DNA from: a virus
IMG/VR virus record: IMGVR_UViG_3300020457_000020
Span: 1 to 45,576 of that record
Direction: 5' to 3' (one strand)
Length of the DNA stretch: 45,576 nucleotides
Positions 25,901-35,992 of the stretch are shown piece after piece. How positions within the stretch are numbered: position 1 is the stretch's first letter; every line of letters starts with the position of its first letter. A model generated the notes under the pieces. The model did not search any database and was not told the DNA's origin. It saw nothing but the letters and a program-made list of their open reading frames with translations. The translations under genes were made by a program, and so were the position numbers.

Positions 25901-26198
25901 TATCTCCTACGAATGTTGATAATGTAGTATTGTCTACTGCTACTGCAGGACTAGAGGCATCTGTGTCTAAAACTTTTATCCAATCTCTTGTAACAAGTTG
26001 TTCTGCACATCCTGTTACTACTGCACCTTCTTGTAAAACAAATCCAAATCCTTTTTCTATTTGGTTTTGTAAAAGTGTCTGTAATTGTGTAAGTTCTCTG
26101 GCTTGAACTGCTACGCCAGGTTTAAATAAGACACGATGATAATCAGCATTAGCGCTGTAATCGTCGTAATATGGTGATGCGTTTAAATTTAATGCCAT
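19971..26198 (-). CDS. Giant DUF4815-type virion protein with collagen-like and GSGY repeat segments
   Basis: 2075 residues, the largest gene here. The N-terminus ([20 protein letters not shown], then [20 protein letters not shown]) is the signature of the DUF4815 family of marine T4-like phages. About residues 1320-1352 hold roughly ten Gly-X-Y triplets, a short collagen-like helix, followed by a Pro/Glu-rich linker. Glycine-rich GSGYxxAP cassettes occur near residues 1626-1700 and 1966-2035. The last segment ([20 protein letters not shown]) ends the protein with an ordered domain. It follows gp8, where T4 has genes 9-12, so it is probably the baseplate-peripheral, fibre-bearing component. 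Confidence 0.85.
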   Translation of the reverse strand: MALNLNASPYYDDYSANADYHRVLFKPGVAVQARELTQLQTLLQNQIEKGFGFVLQEGAVVTGCAEQLVTRDWIKVLDTDASSPAVAVDNTTLSTFVGDTITGSVSGLTLKITNVQTGTEGAAPATKQIYGNYQNSSTTYSFFQGGETLTVSSTDAGRNGKTFVVAANNTTNTADGHYGKTNELTLDPGLIFARGAFIRTDKISVLQDRWSKIHARKIGFVVSETAATSANDSTLLDPAQGSFNFNAPGADRLKFAVSLQSLAISDPIPENFYLYYEIKDGGIVRNRVKDNPLSGLGDILANRTYDESGNYTVQGMTVGVREHFNSGTNNGLFTAAQGGNRDGLVLSTSPGLSYVGGYKRKLLTTHNTIIRKPEGTETLEGVPVSTSFGNYLEITKVRGLYDIDGGGTVDLYNTAQNNNAVAQGTKLGTAKARHIVYQSGTPGSGIMGTSSVYRLYLYEINLTSGNSESIKGIRFENGVIDGTADVVLVGGNSELKEASANKLLFSLPHSNIKTLKADTGSTYDHSFQYSKEFDVSLTAGTGAVTLTLSGDETFPYDTSGSQLTDTIKLANLIMVSKGGFVDGGTNTVAAGDLIDLDAASVTLSGSQSMTITLAGGGITVGGGSADVRVYANVLKTDATPIAKALQENKIIKIDTSTHPAGTTGEYPLGVSDGFKITSITAGSNSDYSTGQVNYTNEFRFDNGQRDNAVGHAKIIKKASSTLDLATNKYIVVTVSYFTQTITEATFSVVDSYPVDDAASPASATIRTEEIPVYRSEIHGDFDLRDTVDFRPRILDTAVAATTLGAATVNPDILEVIDRPGNGLTNPVPVKTFTTDYIRYQGKRLRVIMDFDGNIRQVEGPYADNPILPVEPEKCMTLATVNLPPYPCLSADRAKEVGRPDYAVSVQQLSFKRFTMRDIGTLENRIKNLEYYASLNLLETFAKEQTIINSSGANRFKNGILVDPMTGHNIGAVLDPDYKISIDPKKKHARPFFDLENISLETFTDIGNPSELTKLVKTGTAVTLPYEVVPYATQGKASQTENLVKELTFHYFGDVTLFPDVDNFVATDVQPAVTKNFDGNYDAWENMANAWGTQWGDWEDSGVANVVSTVTQELNTFGRGSGGTGTSNNSLFTTVTTEQAQTRQGTSLDISANREEHNLGEKVVDVSFAPFMRSRNIVFNAIRLKPNTRVYPFFDGEDVAAHVTPQGGSLGGAITTDASGRVSGSFLIPEGQFRTGVKVFKLTDSTTNNDKQATTSTVANYESSGLRQKTQDTIISLKTASVNSTQHTGSRVQTDVTTDISIGLGTPMPPPPAPVVIQEVIEIVGPPGPVGSPGPVGQTGPTGPVGNTGPAGPPAEPSEPAVEEPVQEDIDETTPASPSTPSEPAPAAVEPILSDQDFPFIPIEFEFDLSMINFGGIFGGGDPLAQTFMVQGMEGGMYVSDILLYFKTKPATGTNGVDLQIREVVNGVPGPRIVPGGSKYLQPNEINTSTESGGTTTFTPTSFKFRNPVYLRNNTEYCFVPKPENDDDGYNIWIAELGENQQGTTERITKQPAAGMLFTSANNRSWSPQQNQDIMFDIRRCRFKKGTAFSGTLVNEKTDWINITESSWSMAAKKFSPGKVLNGFTPAITGAGSGYSSAPAVSFTNASGDTGTGLAATTTISGGAVTAITITNPGSGYKTAPTMTIGAPGSGTQATGTVALTRGRVDTWNSLHEYATVVTLSGGFTSGMIIGTDEGFGTIASFRDKIVDEMAVNIGLLKPGNGTSAKAELALTTTGAGTANTTSFQEVDFETTHPMTVEKTISSRANEVANYSSTSTGRVKLTFETFNDNLSPYVDVEQADLLAIFNNLNNDSTGEDGRNGGNASSKYITRRVILEEGQDAEDLQVFLDAQIPTNASLKVYAKLLNAADPGDFQEDIEWHEMIANTTPQENSPETFAEYSFKIGPKSGGWGTQASNNDVFEYDVSGIPSISVTAGGSGYTSAIVNITGGGGYGAKAKATITSGAVSAIEVTDPGRGYTSQPTVAITGDGSSATANAASPTTTTFRGFKVYAIKIVPLSSTTVDCPKFKDVRAIALQV
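22141..22236 (-). repeat. Collagen-like Gly-X-Y repeat in the giant protein
   Basis: About ten consecutive Gly-X-Y triplets (units such as [21 protein letters not shown]) are encoded here. Collagen-like segments in phage fibres form rigid trimeric helices, so this part of the protein is expected to be trimeric. Confidence 0.85.
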
Positions 26199-26201
26199 TT
26201 G

Positions 26202-27797
26202 TTAAAACCTAATCAATGCTTTTACCTGTTCTACTTGGTCTACCGATCTTGTAATAGGAGATCTATTATCTAAGTAAATTATTTCTCCTGTTGCATTATC
26301 GACTTCTGGACTCGTAACACTATTTATACTCAAACTGCTGATGTTTTGAGTAGTATTTGTTAAAGTAGACGAATTAGTTATCAACGGTATTTCCGCTGTA
26401 ACATATATGTTATTATTTGTTGAATCTATTTGTATAACTTGGAACTCTCCTCCGTCATTACTTTTTAATAAATCATCTGCTGCATAGTTTCCTAATTGTC
26501 CAGATGCTACATTTATTATATGACATGCTGTTCCTGTGTTAGATGTAAATACTGCAGGTGTTCCTGCTGTATCTAATATATTTTTTACTAGAGCAATTTG
26601 TCTAAAGTCGTTGTCTAGTATTAAATCTCTGTTAGAATTATCTGATAAGGATATTGTTAGTCCTAAATTGTGTGCAAATAATTCTCTTGTAGCATTAGAA
26701 CCATGTCCTCCTTGAGGACTTATTATAGCTCTTGCCACTGCGTTTGTTCCTGGTGCTGCTGTGTTTGTAATATTGACTTGTGCATAAGAGTATCCAGAAC
26801 CTGGATTTGTTACTCTAATGTTTGTAATAGCTCCTGTAGCACTATTTACGTTAGCACTTGCTTCTGCTCCTGTGCCATCTCCTACTATTTGGATAACTAC
26901 ATCTCCTTCAATATAATCTTGTCCGCCTGCTGTAAGAACTACTCTATCTAGTGTGCCACTTACAGACGCTCCTTCTACAGCACTTTGTAATGCTGGTAAA
27001 CTATCTGCGTCTCCTAAATTAACTTTACCTGTTGCTCCAGAGCCTCCTCCGCCAACAAAAGTTACAAAAGCAAAACTGTAACCAGAACCTGATGTGTTAA
27101 TTGTAACACCTGTTACAGCACCGCCTGATGTTGTTGCTGTTCCTGTAGCTCCTTTACCATCTCCTGCTATAACGACAGTAGGAACAGAGGTATAACCTGT
27201 TCCGCCTGCTGTAATTGATATGCTGTCAACTTCTCCTGTAACATCATGTATAGGATTACCTGTAAGTTTTCTTACAGGAATGAAGTCAGCATCTAAGAAT
27301 TTGTTTTGATCTGAGGCAGATACTTGGAACATAAATTTCCAATTATACCCATCTGCCAATTCAAAGACTGAAGTCCCTGTGCTAGTTGGTTTGTTTTGTG
27401 AAGTAGCATTTGAATTATTAGATATACATTTATATACTTTAAATTCATCTGTTAGAACATAAAAGTTTGAATCTGCTAATGTTGTAGCATCTGAGAAAGA
27501 TTTATTAGTTGAATTGATATCATTATCATATTCATCATATACGGTTCCTTGAACCCAATCTATTCTCCTTGCTAGTAAACATATATCTGCAGAGTCTATT
27601 CTTTGTGTAAACATCATGCTTCTTCTAAATCCTGATACATAAGAATCAGAGTCGATAGGAGTCTCGGGGGCAGTATCATCAGTCCATGATGTTGTTCTGC
27701 CTATAGCAAAATTAAAAAAGTCGTTTTCATTCCTAATGTCTCGTAAGAATGAACGAGCCAATTCTACTCTCCCAAGTCTCCTTAAAACTAGCGCCAT
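26202..27797 (-). CDS. gp8: Baseplate wedge protein (T4 gp8) enlarged by glycine-rich inserts
   Basis: 531 residues against 334 in T4. The start (RDIRNENDFFNFAIGRTTSW) and the FYVLTDEFKVYKCISNN and DGYNWKFMFQV segments follow the gp8 plan. The end, IIYLDNRSPITRSVDQVEQV, matches the T4 C-terminus (MIYMENRPPIIMAMDQTEEI). Between about residues 190 and 370 several GxGYTSVPTVVIAG-type units are inserted, the same cassette as in the neighbouring 961- and 2075-residue proteins. gp8 forms a dimer in each wedge. The length gain is thus explained by the inserts. Confidence 0.9.
   Translation of the reverse strand: MALVLRRLGRVELARSFLRDIRNENDFFNFAIGRTTSWTDDTAPETPIDSDSYVSGFRRSMMFTQRIDSADICLLARRIDWVQGTVYDEYDNDINSTNKSFSDATTLADSNFYVLTDEFKVYKCISNNSNATSQNKPTSTGTSVFELADGYNWKFMFQVSASDQNKFLDADFIPVRKLTGNPIHDVTGEVDSISITAGGTGYTSVPTVVIAGDGKGATGTATTSGGAVTGVTINTSGSGYSFAFVTFVGGGGSGATGKVNLGDADSLPALQSAVEGASVSGTLDRVVLTAGGQDYIEGDVVIQIVGDGTGAEASANVNSATGAITNIRVTNPGSGYSYAQVNITNTAAPGTNAVARAIISPQGGHGSNATRELFAHNLGLTISLSDNSNRDLILDNDFRQIALVKNILDTAGTPAVFTSNTGTACHIINVASGQLGNYAADDLLKSNDGGEFQVIQIDSTNNNIYVTAEIPLITNSSTLTNTTQNISSLSINSVTSPEVDNATGEIIYLDNRSPITRSVDQVEQVKALIRF
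26321..26328 (-). promoter_or_regulatory. Possible internal late promoter in gp8
   Basis: TATAAATA on the minus strand near the 3' end of gp8. It would start transcripts near 26315, about 117 bases before the giant gene at 26198. Plausible given the size of the downstream gene, but it lies in coding sequence. Confidence 0.35.
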
Positions 27798-27809
27798 TAA
27801 CTTGTCCTA

Positions 27810-28253
27810 TTAAGAAATAGTTACTGTCCAAGTAATTGTCATTGAATCACTTGCACCTTTGTTTACGACTGAAAAAACTGTTCTACAAAGTAGAGTTCCA
27901 CTTGACGCTGCATTTAAAATACCTGCCTCTGTGATAGCTCCTGTTCCTGTTCCTGCTGCAAATGATGCAACATAAGCAACAGCGTTACTTGTAACTGTTG
28001 TAGATGTTAATGCTTGTCTAGCTGCTTCACTACCTAGAGCAGTATTACCAGCAGCTGCTGCTGATGAACCTGTTCCAATAGCCATGTGGGACATAGCTGT
28101 AGCTGTAGCATCTTTCATTCTGGATGCAATATAAGCAAGTCCGGTATCAACAACCAAGTTTTTAACTTCTTCACGTTGTTTTAGTTTACCGTCCTTATCT
28201 TTGACTTCAATTGTGAGCTTACCTAATGCTCTTGTTTCATCGTTCTTAAACAT
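27810..28253 (-). CDS. Small tail or baseplate structural protein
   Basis: 147 residues. The plan is that of a common phage tail family: NLVVDTGLAYIASRM, then MAIGTGSSAAAAGNTALGSE, AARQALTS, an AxFAAGTGTGAITEAGILNA strand and a final SMTITWTVTIS. These proteins are usually short virion components near fibres or baseplates. The ATG follows TAGGAGACAAAA. It lies between the 961-residue protein and gp8. Exact placement in the particle is unknown. Confidence 0.75.
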   Translation of the reverse strand: MFKNDETRALGKLTIEVKDKDGKLKQREEVKNLVVDTGLAYIASRMKDATATAMSHMAIGTGSSAAAAGNTALGSEAARQALTSTTVTSNAVAYVASFAAGTGTGAITEAGILNAASSGTLLCRTVFSVVNKGASDSMTITWTVTIS

Positions 28254-28270
28254 TTTTGTCTCCTATATGT

Positions 28271-31156
28271 TTATGTAAATGTCCAACCTGTTCCTACATA
28301 GTCCTCCGCACAATATAGCGGGTCCCAGTAATCTTGCATTGAACCAACACCTGTGTCATCTGTTGAAGATGTATCACTAGCTGCTTTAGCCAATGATTTC
28401 ACTGCTGATTCTGTTGCAGTTTCGGTTTCTGTTATTCCTTTACTTGTATTTATACTGTCTACAGAATCCGTTGCTGATTTTGAGTTAGAAACTCCTAAAT
28501 TATTTGTTTTAGCTACGGTTTCTGAAACTGTTGCACTATCAGTTAGTGCTTTACTCAATGCTACTGCCGGACTATCTGAGTTGGAAGTAGCATCTGTTAG
28601 AGAAGGTTTAGTAATAGCTTTTGCTAAAGATTCAGTAGCACTAGCAGAGTCTGTAAATACTACTGACATTGTCAATACTGCTGTCTCTTGAGCTAAGAAA
28701 TTGTCTGTAAAACTTCTATTAAATGTTGCTGCCACATTGGCAACCTCAGTTACAGATACTGAGTCGTTTGGATCAATTATGCCTAGAATTTTCTCTACAT
28801 TAATAGAGTCTGAGACACTAACTGCTCCTAATCTTGTTCCTACATAATACAGGAAGTTACCTAAACCATCTGTATCGTTGGTATAAGCATTAACTCCTGC
28901 ATCTGGTGTCCAATATTGGTTTACAAAACCATCGTCAAATTGTTTGAAGAAGTGTTGTGTAAGTTGTTCTGTAGCATTTATTGTTTCTGTAGGCGTTCTA
29001 AAGAAGCTAATATCTATATCATCTTCCGTTATGGAATCTGTAGCTGTTAGTGCTTCTGTAAATGCTTTAGACACATCTTTGATGAATAATTCATCTCCAA
29101 TATTGTAGTTGTCGGCATCGTTGCCGTCTGTTGAATCATTCCAATAACCATCTACACAATAAGGAACATTACCTTGGTCTTGTCCTGAGACTGTTTCTAT
29201 ATGAGTCCCTTGATCAAATTGTATGGCATGTGCTTCTGTAGCGTTATGTGTATCTGTAAGTATTTTGAAGAAATCAATTTTAAATGTTTCTCCTGTTATA
29301 GCTTCATCATCGGAATCAAATACAAAGAATGAGTATCCTGTTGACTCTATATTAAAGGCAGGTCTAAAGTCTACTACACTTCTTATTAATAAGTCTCCAA
29401 ATACTTCCATACCAGCTGGGTGAACTGTATCTCGAATAGCTCTATCCCAGGTAGTTTGTTGTATTGAGGATTTGACAACATAAGAATAAGATTGGAATCT
29501 TCTGTTGTCTTGAATTACGTTTACGTCTGATAACTTACCTCTGTCATCTTTGAATTTGCCTTCGTATTCAAATAAGTAACCTGTGGTAATTGTAACTGTT
29601 ATTGTTTCTCCTGTAGGAGATAATAAAGTTATATCTGCTGAACCTTCTAAGAAAGTAGAGCCTGGGTTGATAACTGTAAAGCCGTCTGGCAAACCTGCTG
29701 ATGTAACAGATGTAACTCTTACATACGCATCGTTTGCTCCACCTTTAAATGTATAGTCATCAGCTTTGTTAGGGTGTTTAAAGAAGTAACCACCACCTGC
29801 ACCATTAGTGCCGTCTCCTGTTGTGGCATATCCTCTACCGTCGTCCCCTGTTTCGTTTATTAAATAAACTTGATTTACTTTAAATCCAGCATCTGATGCT
29901 GAACCTGAGTAAGATTTAAATGATACTCCTGTTAATACTCTAACAAGATAACCATAAATGTCTGAATCGTTATTGGCAGCGCCGTCATCTACTACATATG
30001 ATCTGACATCTTCAGTATCAAATTCTATAGATGCTCCTGTGTATCCTGAACCTACTTTGCCATCTTTAATATTGATAGCTGTAATTTTTCCGCCACTTAC
30101 TGTTGCTACTGCCTCGGCTCCTGTTCCATCTCCTAATACTAAAACTTTAGGAGCAGCATCATATCCTGATCCTGCATTAGATATTGTAAAGCCTGTAATT
30201 TCTCCACCACTTATTGTAGCTGTAGCCGTGGCTCCTGCACCAGGACCTTTTACTTCTGTTACTGTATCATCAAAATTTAGAACTAACTCAAAACGTTGTA
30301 AGGTCAATCCATTTGTTTGATATGAATTCTTTTCTACTCTTGCTACTGTGGCATTGTGCTGTTTTAAAACTGTTACTGAACCTGTTGTTTCAAAGAAACG
30401 TAAGTCTATTTTTCTACCTTCTAAATCTAAAGGTTCTTTAGCGCCACCATGTTCTGATTCTTGTAATTTAACAGCACGTTCTTGATTGTATATAGCGTCT
30501 GAAGGTCTGAGAACAAATTTACTAGGATATGTTATATCAACATTCTCACCAAACATAATTCTAAAGAATGCTTGTATAGACTCTCTACTACCTTTTGCCT
30601 CATAAAAGTCTTTAGCTCTTTTATAAAAGAATTTTTTGTCTAGTGATATACTCTTAGGAAAGTCTCCTACTAGAGCCCCTCTCCATTTGTCTAAGAAGTT
30701 ATCTGAGGCAGCATCTAAATCGTTTGTATAGTTTATTATTTCATCATTTTGTTTGGACTGTTGGTCCATGAATTCATAATATTTTTTAAGGAATGTAACG
30801 AATACAGGAAATTCATTTCTTATATATTCTGGAACTTGTTCTTCTACTAAGAATGATGAATTTCTTTTTTCGTATTGTATTTGTCCTTGTGCTGAATCTA
30901 ATACTGCTGTTCCTGCTGCTCCAGAACCATCGCCTCCAGATAGTGTAACTGTAGGTGCACTTGTATAACCAGAACCTATGTTTGTAACATTTATTGCTGT
31001 AACTATACCACCTGTAGATATTATTGCTTCTGCTGTTGCTCCAGTTCCGCCTCCACCAGATATAGTAACAGAAGGTGCAGTATTATATCCTGACCCTCCA
31101 GATGTTACTGTTATAGATGATACAAATCTATAAAATGATGGAATGTAATCCGACAC
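28271..31156 (-). CDS. Large baseplate-region virion protein at the gene 7 position
   Basis: 961 residues from GTG at 31156 after GGAGATCTA; the start shares one base with the gp6 stop. Residues about 15-90 and 300-370 contain [17 protein letters not shown]-type cassettes. Residues about 100-220 form a conserved domain seen in marine T4-like phages ([20 protein letters not shown], then [20 protein letters not shown]). The C-terminal third is a series of degenerate units around [12 protein letters not shown] and [12 protein letters not shown], ending YVGTGWTFT. It lies between gp6 and gp8 exactly where T4 has gp7 (1032 residues), so a wedge-organising role is inferred, not shown by homology. 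Confidence 0.78.
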   Translation of the reverse strand: MSDYIPSFYRFVSSITVTSGGSGYNTAPSVTISGGGGTGATAEAIISTGGIVTAINVTNIGSGYTSAPTVTLSGGDGSGAAGTAVLDSAQGQIQYEKRNSSFLVEEQVPEYIRNEFPVFVTFLKKYYEFMDQQSKQNDEIINYTNDLDAASDNFLDKWRGALVGDFPKSISLDKKFFYKRAKDFYEAKGSRESIQAFFRIMFGENVDITYPSKFVLRPSDAIYNQERAVKLQESEHGGAKEPLDLEGRKIDLRFFETTGSVTVLKQHNATVARVEKNSYQTNGLTLQRFELVLNFDDTVTEVKGPGAGATATATISGGEITGFTISNAGSGYDAAPKVLVLGDGTGAEAVATVSGGKITAINIKDGKVGSGYTGASIEFDTEDVRSYVVDDGAANNDSDIYGYLVRVLTGVSFKSYSGSASDAGFKVNQVYLINETGDDGRGYATTGDGTNGAGGGYFFKHPNKADDYTFKGGANDAYVRVTSVTSAGLPDGFTVINPGSTFLEGSADITLLSPTGETITVTITTGYLFEYEGKFKDDRGKLSDVNVIQDNRRFQSYSYVVKSSIQQTTWDRAIRDTVHPAGMEVFGDLLIRSVVDFRPAFNIESTGYSFFVFDSDDEAITGETFKIDFFKILTDTHNATEAHAIQFDQGTHIETVSGQDQGNVPYCVDGYWNDSTDGNDADNYNIGDELFIKDVSKAFTEALTATDSITEDDIDISFFRTPTETINATEQLTQHFFKQFDDGFVNQYWTPDAGVNAYTNDTDGLGNFLYYVGTRLGAVSVSDSINVEKILGIIDPNDSVSVTEVANVAATFNRSFTDNFLAQETAVLTMSVVFTDSASATESLAKAITKPSLTDATSNSDSPAVALSKALTDSATVSETVAKTNNLGVSNSKSATDSVDSINTSKGITETETATESAVKSLAKAASDTSSTDDTGVGSMQDYWDPLYCAEDYVGTGWTFT
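28447..28454 (-). promoter_or_regulatory. Possible internal late promoter
   Basis: TATAAATA on the minus strand within the repeat end of the 961-residue gene, about 190 bases before the ATG at 28253. Could boost the 147-residue gene and gp8; may be a chance match in an AT-rich frame. Confidence 0.35.
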
Positions 31157-33345
31157 TAGATCTCCTCTACTTCAGGTGTTGCACTAATAATAAGACCAGC
31201 ATTTGTGTTGATAGTAGAATTAACTACACTATCATCTAATGTTAAAACTGTATTTCTGGCAGGCTTAGCAACCACTGCTGCTGTGCTTACATCAGAAGTT
31301 CTAACCAATGCTTGTGTTGTAATGTCTTTATTATCGTTCTGTAGTCCAGCTCCTATCCTTAATTGTGTTTCTGTTCCTGCTAATGCGTTAATTGTAATTG
31401 AAGGCAATTCAATAGTTCCTGAATCGTAATCAATTGTTCCTACTTCTGCAATAATTGTTCCGTCTGCTTTAATGGCGTTCACAACACCTGTTCCACTATA
31501 CTTAGGTGCAATTACTGTTGCTCCTGGTTTGTCTCTTAGTTGAACTTGTTGTGTAACGTTAGAAGATGTTATATCAAAGAATGTAGATGTAACTTCTCCT
31601 GGTTGTAATCTTTGGTTAAATTTAACTGTATAATTTTTAGGTTTTGCCAAATCAGGTGTAATTCTTTTCTGTAGTTTGGCATTAATATTTACAGATATAA
31701 TGGAGTCTGAAGACTCTTTAATTAAATCATGTAATTTAGTATTGTAAAAACTTTTGTTAAGTTTATTTAGTTCTCTGCTAAAATATTCATTTACAGATAT
31801 TCTAGCTGCTTCTTCTATTTGTCCTTTGGCAAAGGTTGTTAATTTAGGATTATATACTACTCCTATATTCAATGTAATAAATGTAAACTCTGGGTCTACA
31901 AATTCAGGTGTTATAGCTACTGGTGTTTTAGGTTCTATAACCTGTGTTTTAATATTGTCTTTGTCTGCTTCTGTAATAATTGTTCCTAATACAGGATTCA
32001 ATGATATGAATACTTTACCATATATAGGTGGGTCGTTTTTCTCTCCTCCCCAAACTGAGGCAGATTGTATATTAGAATTACTTGCCAATATAAGTGTTTC
32101 GTAATCTGAAGATGTTACTGCTCTATCTCTTGTAGCATTGAACTTAGGTGCATTGTGTCTTATTTCATCTATGGACTCTTGTATGCTACCTGAAACAGAC
32201 TTTGTATGTGTTCCTACAGTTGTAATCTCTCCACTTGATGTTACTGTTCCGTTTAACGAAAATGATAGTGCATTATTTGCTCTTGTTCCTTTAGTTGCCA
32301 AATAATCTACTATAATTATATTTCCGTTTTCTAATTTGTTTCCTATTATACCGTCACCAAATCTTATTTGGAATAGTCCGTCAGCTCCTTCTTCTACGAA
32401 GTAAACTTTAGAATCTGCTTTTACTTTTAGGAAACTAGATTCTTTTGAATATGTTGTTTGTGTTAAATCTACAGAAGAGTTTTGAACTCTTACTCTTAAC
32501 GTTGTTGTATCTACTTGTTTATTAGGTATAACATAAGGACCTACTTCTGCTCCTGTGTTTACAACGAATTGATTTGCTACTCTTGTTCCTTCTTTTACTG
32601 TAAGTCCAGGTAAAACAAATTGTGTCTTATTAGATGATGTAGCAGATTGTCCTATATACATTCCAAAATTTAGTCCTGTGCTAATAACTGTAGCATCTCC
32701 TGACGTTGTAGTTGTTCCTAAATTTTCTTGTGCTTCTTTTTTACTACTATTAGGAGCAAAGAATGTTACTCCATTATGTTCTTTAAATGTATATGATGTT
32801 ATGCCTAGTCCGCCTGTTTCTGCTGCTGTAGCAGCTGCCTCTGTTAGATATACAGGGTAATAAAATCCTTTACCTAGTGTTGTATGAGTGCCATATAAAA
32901 AGTATGGACCTGCTCCGCCTGCTGTTGTAGCACTTGTTGTTACTGTTTCATTAGGAAAGAAATCATATGTTGTGCCATCTACTGTTGCAGAGAAAGATGT
33001 ATCTCTACTCAACTCCATTGTAGTAGATGTAAAACTTGCTGGAGGATTGACTACTATATTAACTTTACCTTGTGCTGCTCTCATAGATCGAGGAGTATAA
33101 CCTAGTGCTTTTGCTATAGATACTACAGACTCTCTTTTTATAGCTGTGTCTATAAAGTTTTCATTACCTAACATATGAGCCATCATACCGTTATAATGTG
33201 TATTATATGCTAGTAAGTCTATTAATACTGAAAGACCTGAACCTTCAAAGTCATAATCAGAGAATTCTGATTGTCCATTTAAGAAATCTTTTAGATTGGC
33301 TTTGATTTCGTCAAAGTCTAGTTCTGTTACGTTTAATTGTGCCAT
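31156..33345 (-). CDS. gp6: Baseplate wedge protein (T4 gp6)
   Basis: 729 residues (T4 660). The N-terminus is the most conserved part: [20 protein letters not shown], then [20 protein letters not shown] and [20 protein letters not shown], ending [12 protein letters not shown]. The C-terminal half contains the J-like core ([26 protein letters not shown]). gp6 forms the inner ring of the baseplate and, with gp25 upstream and the gp7-position protein downstream, makes the wedge core. It starts one base after gp25 ends. Confidence 0.95.
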   Translation of the reverse strand: MAQLNVTELDFDEIKANLKDFLNGQSEFSDYDFEGSGLSVLIDLLAYNTHYNGMMAHMLGNENFIDTAIKRESVVSIAKALGYTPRSMRAAQGKVNIVVNPPASFTSTTMELSRDTSFSATVDGTTYDFFPNETVTTSATTAGGAGPYFLYGTHTTLGKGFYYPVYLTEAAATAAETGGLGITSYTFKEHNGVTFFAPNSSKKEAQENLGTTTTSGDATVISTGLNFGMYIGQSATSSNKTQFVLPGLTVKEGTRVANQFVVNTGAEVGPYVIPNKQVDTTTLRVRVQNSSVDLTQTTYSKESSFLKVKADSKVYFVEEGADGLFQIRFGDGIIGNKLENGNIIIVDYLATKGTRANNALSFSLNGTVTSSGEITTVGTHTKSVSGSIQESIDEIRHNAPKFNATRDRAVTSSDYETLILASNSNIQSASVWGGEKNDPPIYGKVFISLNPVLGTIITEADKDNIKTQVIEPKTPVAITPEFVDPEFTFITLNIGVVYNPKLTTFAKGQIEEAARISVNEYFSRELNKLNKSFYNTKLHDLIKESSDSIISVNINAKLQKRITPDLAKPKNYTVKFNQRLQPGEVTSTFFDITSSNVTQQVQLRDKPGATVIAPKYSGTGVVNAIKADGTIIAEVGTIDYDSGTIELPSITINALAGTETQLRIGAGLQNDNKDITTQALVRTSDVSTAAVVAKPARNTVLTLDDSVVNSTINTNAGLIISATPEVEEI

Positions 33346-33750
33346 TTACCTTAACCTCTTTAAAGCCACTGCTAGTTCTTGTGGCTCGTTTACTCCTACA
33401 ACATGAAAGAATATTTTTATCTCATATTGATCTAAATCAAAATTAGGTCTTACACTTACTTCTTCTAATAAACATCTAGGTTCAAATGTTCTTAAAACGT
33501 CTTCTATTATTGCCTTAAGAGACATTTCCTGTCCAGGTGTCATTGGTTCAAATAGTAAATGATATATAGAGCTTCCTATCTCAGGATGAAAAGGTCTTTC
33601 TCCTCTTTGTGTAAGCATTAAACTTTTCATGCTTTGTTTTACTGCATTTACATCTAGTTTAGAATTTAAATCTTTTGAAAAGGCATTGACGCCAAATGAT
33701 AAGTCAATGTCCTTATATATTCTACTTCTCTTGATGCTTTGTGTTGTCAT
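33346..33750 (-). CDS. gp25: Baseplate wedge protein (T4 gp25)
   Basis: 134 residues (T4 132). The fold shows YKDIDLSFGVN, a central MLTQRGERPFHPEIGSSIYH, LLFEPM and the essential EPR motif in TFEPRCLLEEV. gp25 nucleates sheath polymerisation on the baseplate. There is no ribosome site before the ATG: the late box TATAAATA ends five bases upstream, so with T4 spacing the mRNA would begin at the start codon itself. Confidence 0.96.
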   Translation of the reverse strand: MTTQSIKRSRIYKDIDLSFGVNAFSKDLNSKLDVNAVKQSMKSLMLTQRGERPFHPEIGSSIYHLLFEPMTPGQEMSLKAIIEDVLRTFEPRCLLEEVSVRPNFDLDQYEIKIFFHVVGVNEPQELAVALKRLR

Positions 33751-33755
33751 ATTAG

Positions 33756-33763
33756 TATTTATA
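33756..33763 (-). promoter_or_regulatory. Late promoter directly before gp25 (leaderless arrangement)
   Basis: Minus-strand TATAAATA followed by CTAAT and then the gp25 ATG. If the last A is -6 as in T4 late promoters, +1 coincides with the A of the start codon. No Shine-Dalgarno sequence is available on such a transcript. Confidence 0.7.
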
Positions 33764-34372
33764 CTAGAAGTCGAACTCTGGTAATTGTAAATTCAAGAAT
33801 TCTTCTGCCTGTTTCTTTGATCTTGTAGACGTTGCTACTGTTATCTTTCCTTTTCTAACATCAGGTAATTTTCCATACTTTACTAATGCCACAGGATCTA
33901 TATCAGGGAATGAAATAGGTGTTCCTTTTACAACAACATTCACTCCTTGTTTTTCTGTGTTAGGTAGAAGTTTACAAATTCTATCTAAATCTAATGCACC
34001 ACTTCTCAATGCTGAGGCAACATCATCTAAGTCCTTAAAATCTCCTAGATCTATTCCTCCCCATTTAGTTTGTAGTCTATCTAATTCTTGTTTGTATTGT
34101 GGTAAAGCAACAACACCTAATAGAACTAATTTTCCTAACTCACTGATATCCTCGTGTAAAGTTCTATCTGCTATATCTCCTATCTTTTGTAATGCCTCAG
34201 GTATAGCCTCATTTATTTTACCCATGATTCCATTTACAGCATCTCCTGCTTGACTTTTCAAATCATTTAATTTACCTAAAGGTGACTCTTCAATTAATGA
34301 ATCTATTTTATCATCAAAAGCAGATACCTGATCTGCTAGTGCTTTTAATTTTTCGCTTGGTCCGCAACTCAT
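33764..34372 (-). CDS. 202-residue virion-like protein between gp5 and gp25
   Basis: The protein begins MSCGPSEKLKALADQVSAFD and is helical for about 130 residues (DAVNGIMGKINEAIPEALQK, ELGKLVLLGVVALPQYKQEL), then carries a short beta region (GVNVVVKGTPISFPDIDP). No T4 counterpart is recognised. It is a recurrent gene after gp5 in marine T4-like phages as far as I recall. A hub-associated or assembly role is inferred from its position between the spike and gp25. Confidence 0.65.
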   Translation of the reverse strand: MSCGPSEKLKALADQVSAFDDKIDSLIEESPLGKLNDLKSQAGDAVNGIMGKINEAIPEALQKIGDIADRTLHEDISELGKLVLLGVVALPQYKQELDRLQTKWGGIDLGDFKDLDDVASALRSGALDLDRICKLLPNTEKQGVNVVVKGTPISFPDIDPVALVKYGKLPDVRKGKITVATSTRSKKQAEEFLNLQLPEFDF

Positions 34373-34381
34373 TTATCTCTC

Positions 34382-35992
34382 CTAGTTAGGTGGTGTGGTT
34401 ACTCCAGCACCTAGTCCTGCAGTGTCTGTATGTGTATGTCCTTTACCTGATATACCTGCCGATACATGATCTCCATCTGCTGTGCTTGTTCCTGTAATAT
34501 TAACATCTCCTGTAACATCTACTGTATTTTTGATATCAGTATTACTTGCTGTTATTGTTTGTTGTCCCTCTATTTCCATTGTTTGTGTAGCTTCTGTTTT
34601 AAACTTCTGATCTCCTGCTGAGCCAAATTCACTTTTGCCTCCTGCTCCAAACATTAAATCTCCACCTGTAACTTCTACAATATTACCTACAGACTGTCTA
34701 AATGTAGATTTGTCAACAGTTGTTGTATGTTTACCATATGACTCTGTAACTGAATCTACTACTGTTTCTATTTTCTTTTTAGCCACTTGTTCTGTTTGAT
34801 TTCCGACTATTGTTTGGTTATCATCTAATGCTACACGAACTGTTCTATTACCTTTTATAGAATCTCCAACATCTGTTACTACTGATCTAATATCATTACC
34901 TTGTATTTTAGTAATTCTATCTCCATGTATTGTAGTAAACAAGTCTCCTTCTATTTCTTCGTATTTGTCTCCTTGAACTAACATCTTACAATCTCCAACA
35001 ATAGTTACGTTACAATTACCTCTTATAAGAACGTTTTTATCTTTTGTAACTATCTCGTAATCATCACCTATAATTTTTTCTACTTTTGTTCCGTCGTGAT
35101 GTATTTCTTTATGTGTTCCAGAAGGATGATATTCATGATGTCTTTTGTTGCCTTCTGTATTGTCTGTTTCAAATATAAATCCTGCTCTTGTTTCTTTTAC
35201 AGTATTGAAAGGATATAATGAAGTGTAGTCTTCCATGCTACCTTTTTTACTAGGGTCTCCATCTCCACCATCTATTATATCTTGTCTAGGATTAAAATAT
35301 TTTGCCTCGTCTTTAGATTTACCTCTAGGGTGTGGCTCGTCCCATTCTACAGGTTCATATGCCTTACCACCTTTATCATCTAATAAACCGTCTGCTTCAA
35401 CTGAAGGTGCTGTAGCTGTTCTTATTTTTTCTTCTCTTATTTCCCTTCTGTTTATTAATGAATAATGTTCTTCTGCATGTTCGTTTCTAGCCAATCTAGA
35501 TACATCAGGTTCTCCTACACCTGCAAAACCTTCTTCGTGTCCTTCTCCTTCTGTAGTGTTAGGTAGTTTACCATCTGAGGCTCTAGGAAATTTTCCTGTA
35601 GGATCTGTAAAGCCTTTGTTCCTAGCTAGTTCTCCTACTTCTCCTGTAGGGTTGCCTTCTTCATCAACACCTGACATAGGATTACCAGCTATTGTTCCTA
35701 TAATCATAGGTATTTGTCCTTCTTCGCCGTCTGCAAAGAAACCTAAAACTGTAGAACCTTGAACTAACTGATGATTTTCCATTATGCCATTCATTGCTGC
35801 GTTTGCCACAGAATTAACTGGTATGGCGTAAGGCAAATGTTTTATGGGTAGTGCTTCTCTATTTCCTGTATGATAACCTATAATTCTAACCTTGACTCTA
35901 CCAGCCATTGCTATATCGTTATTATCTTCTACAACACCTAACCACCATATAAAGTCTGGTATGTTTAGTTTTCCGTAATTTTTATCTCCCAT
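34382..35992 (-). CDS. gp5: Baseplate central spike (T4 gp5) without the lysozyme domain
   Basis: 536 residues (T4 575). Residues about 12-105 form the OB-fold (WWLGVVEDNNDIAMAGRVKV, VLGFFADGEEGQIPMIIGTI). A charged linker of about 170 residues follows in which no lysozyme-type E-D-T signature is found. From roughly 300 on come triple beta-helix repeats (YEIVTKDKNVLIRGNCNVTI; GDRITKIQGNDI). The tip ends GKGHTHTDTAGLGAG, with an H-x-H that in P2 gpV-type spikes binds an iron ion. The T4 lysozyme activity must therefore come from elsewhere or not be used at entry. Confidence 0.9.
   Translation of the reverse strand: MGDKNYGKLNIPDFIWWLGVVEDNNDIAMAGRVKVRIIGYHTGNREALPIKHLPYAIPVNSVANAAMNGIMENHQLVQGSTVLGFFADGEEGQIPMIIGTIAGNPMSGVDEEGNPTGEVGELARNKGFTDPTGKFPRASDGKLPNTTEGEGHEEGFAGVGEPDVSRLARNEHAEEHYSLINRREIREEKIRTATAPSVEADGLLDDKGGKAYEPVEWDEPHPRGKSKDEAKYFNPRQDIIDGGDGDPSKKGSMEDYTSLYPFNTVKETRAGFIFETDNTEGNKRHHEYHPSGTHKEIHHDGTKVEKIIGDDYEIVTKDKNVLIRGNCNVTIVGDCKMLVQGDKYEEIEGDLFTTIHGDRITKIQGNDIRSVVTDVGDSIKGNRTVRVALDDNQTIVGNQTEQVAKKKIETVVDSVTESYGKHTTTVDKSTFRQSVGNIVEVTGGDLMFGAGGKSEFGSAGDQKFKTEATQTMEIEGQQTITASNTDIKNTVDVTGDVNITGTSTADGDHVSAGISGKGHTHTDTAGLGAGVTTPPN

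Noticed and set aside
34900-35700. Lysozyme domain expected in the gp5 homologue
   Set aside because: Looked for the E-8-D-5-T lysozyme pattern in the linker and found only charged, low-complexity sequence; domain considered absent.
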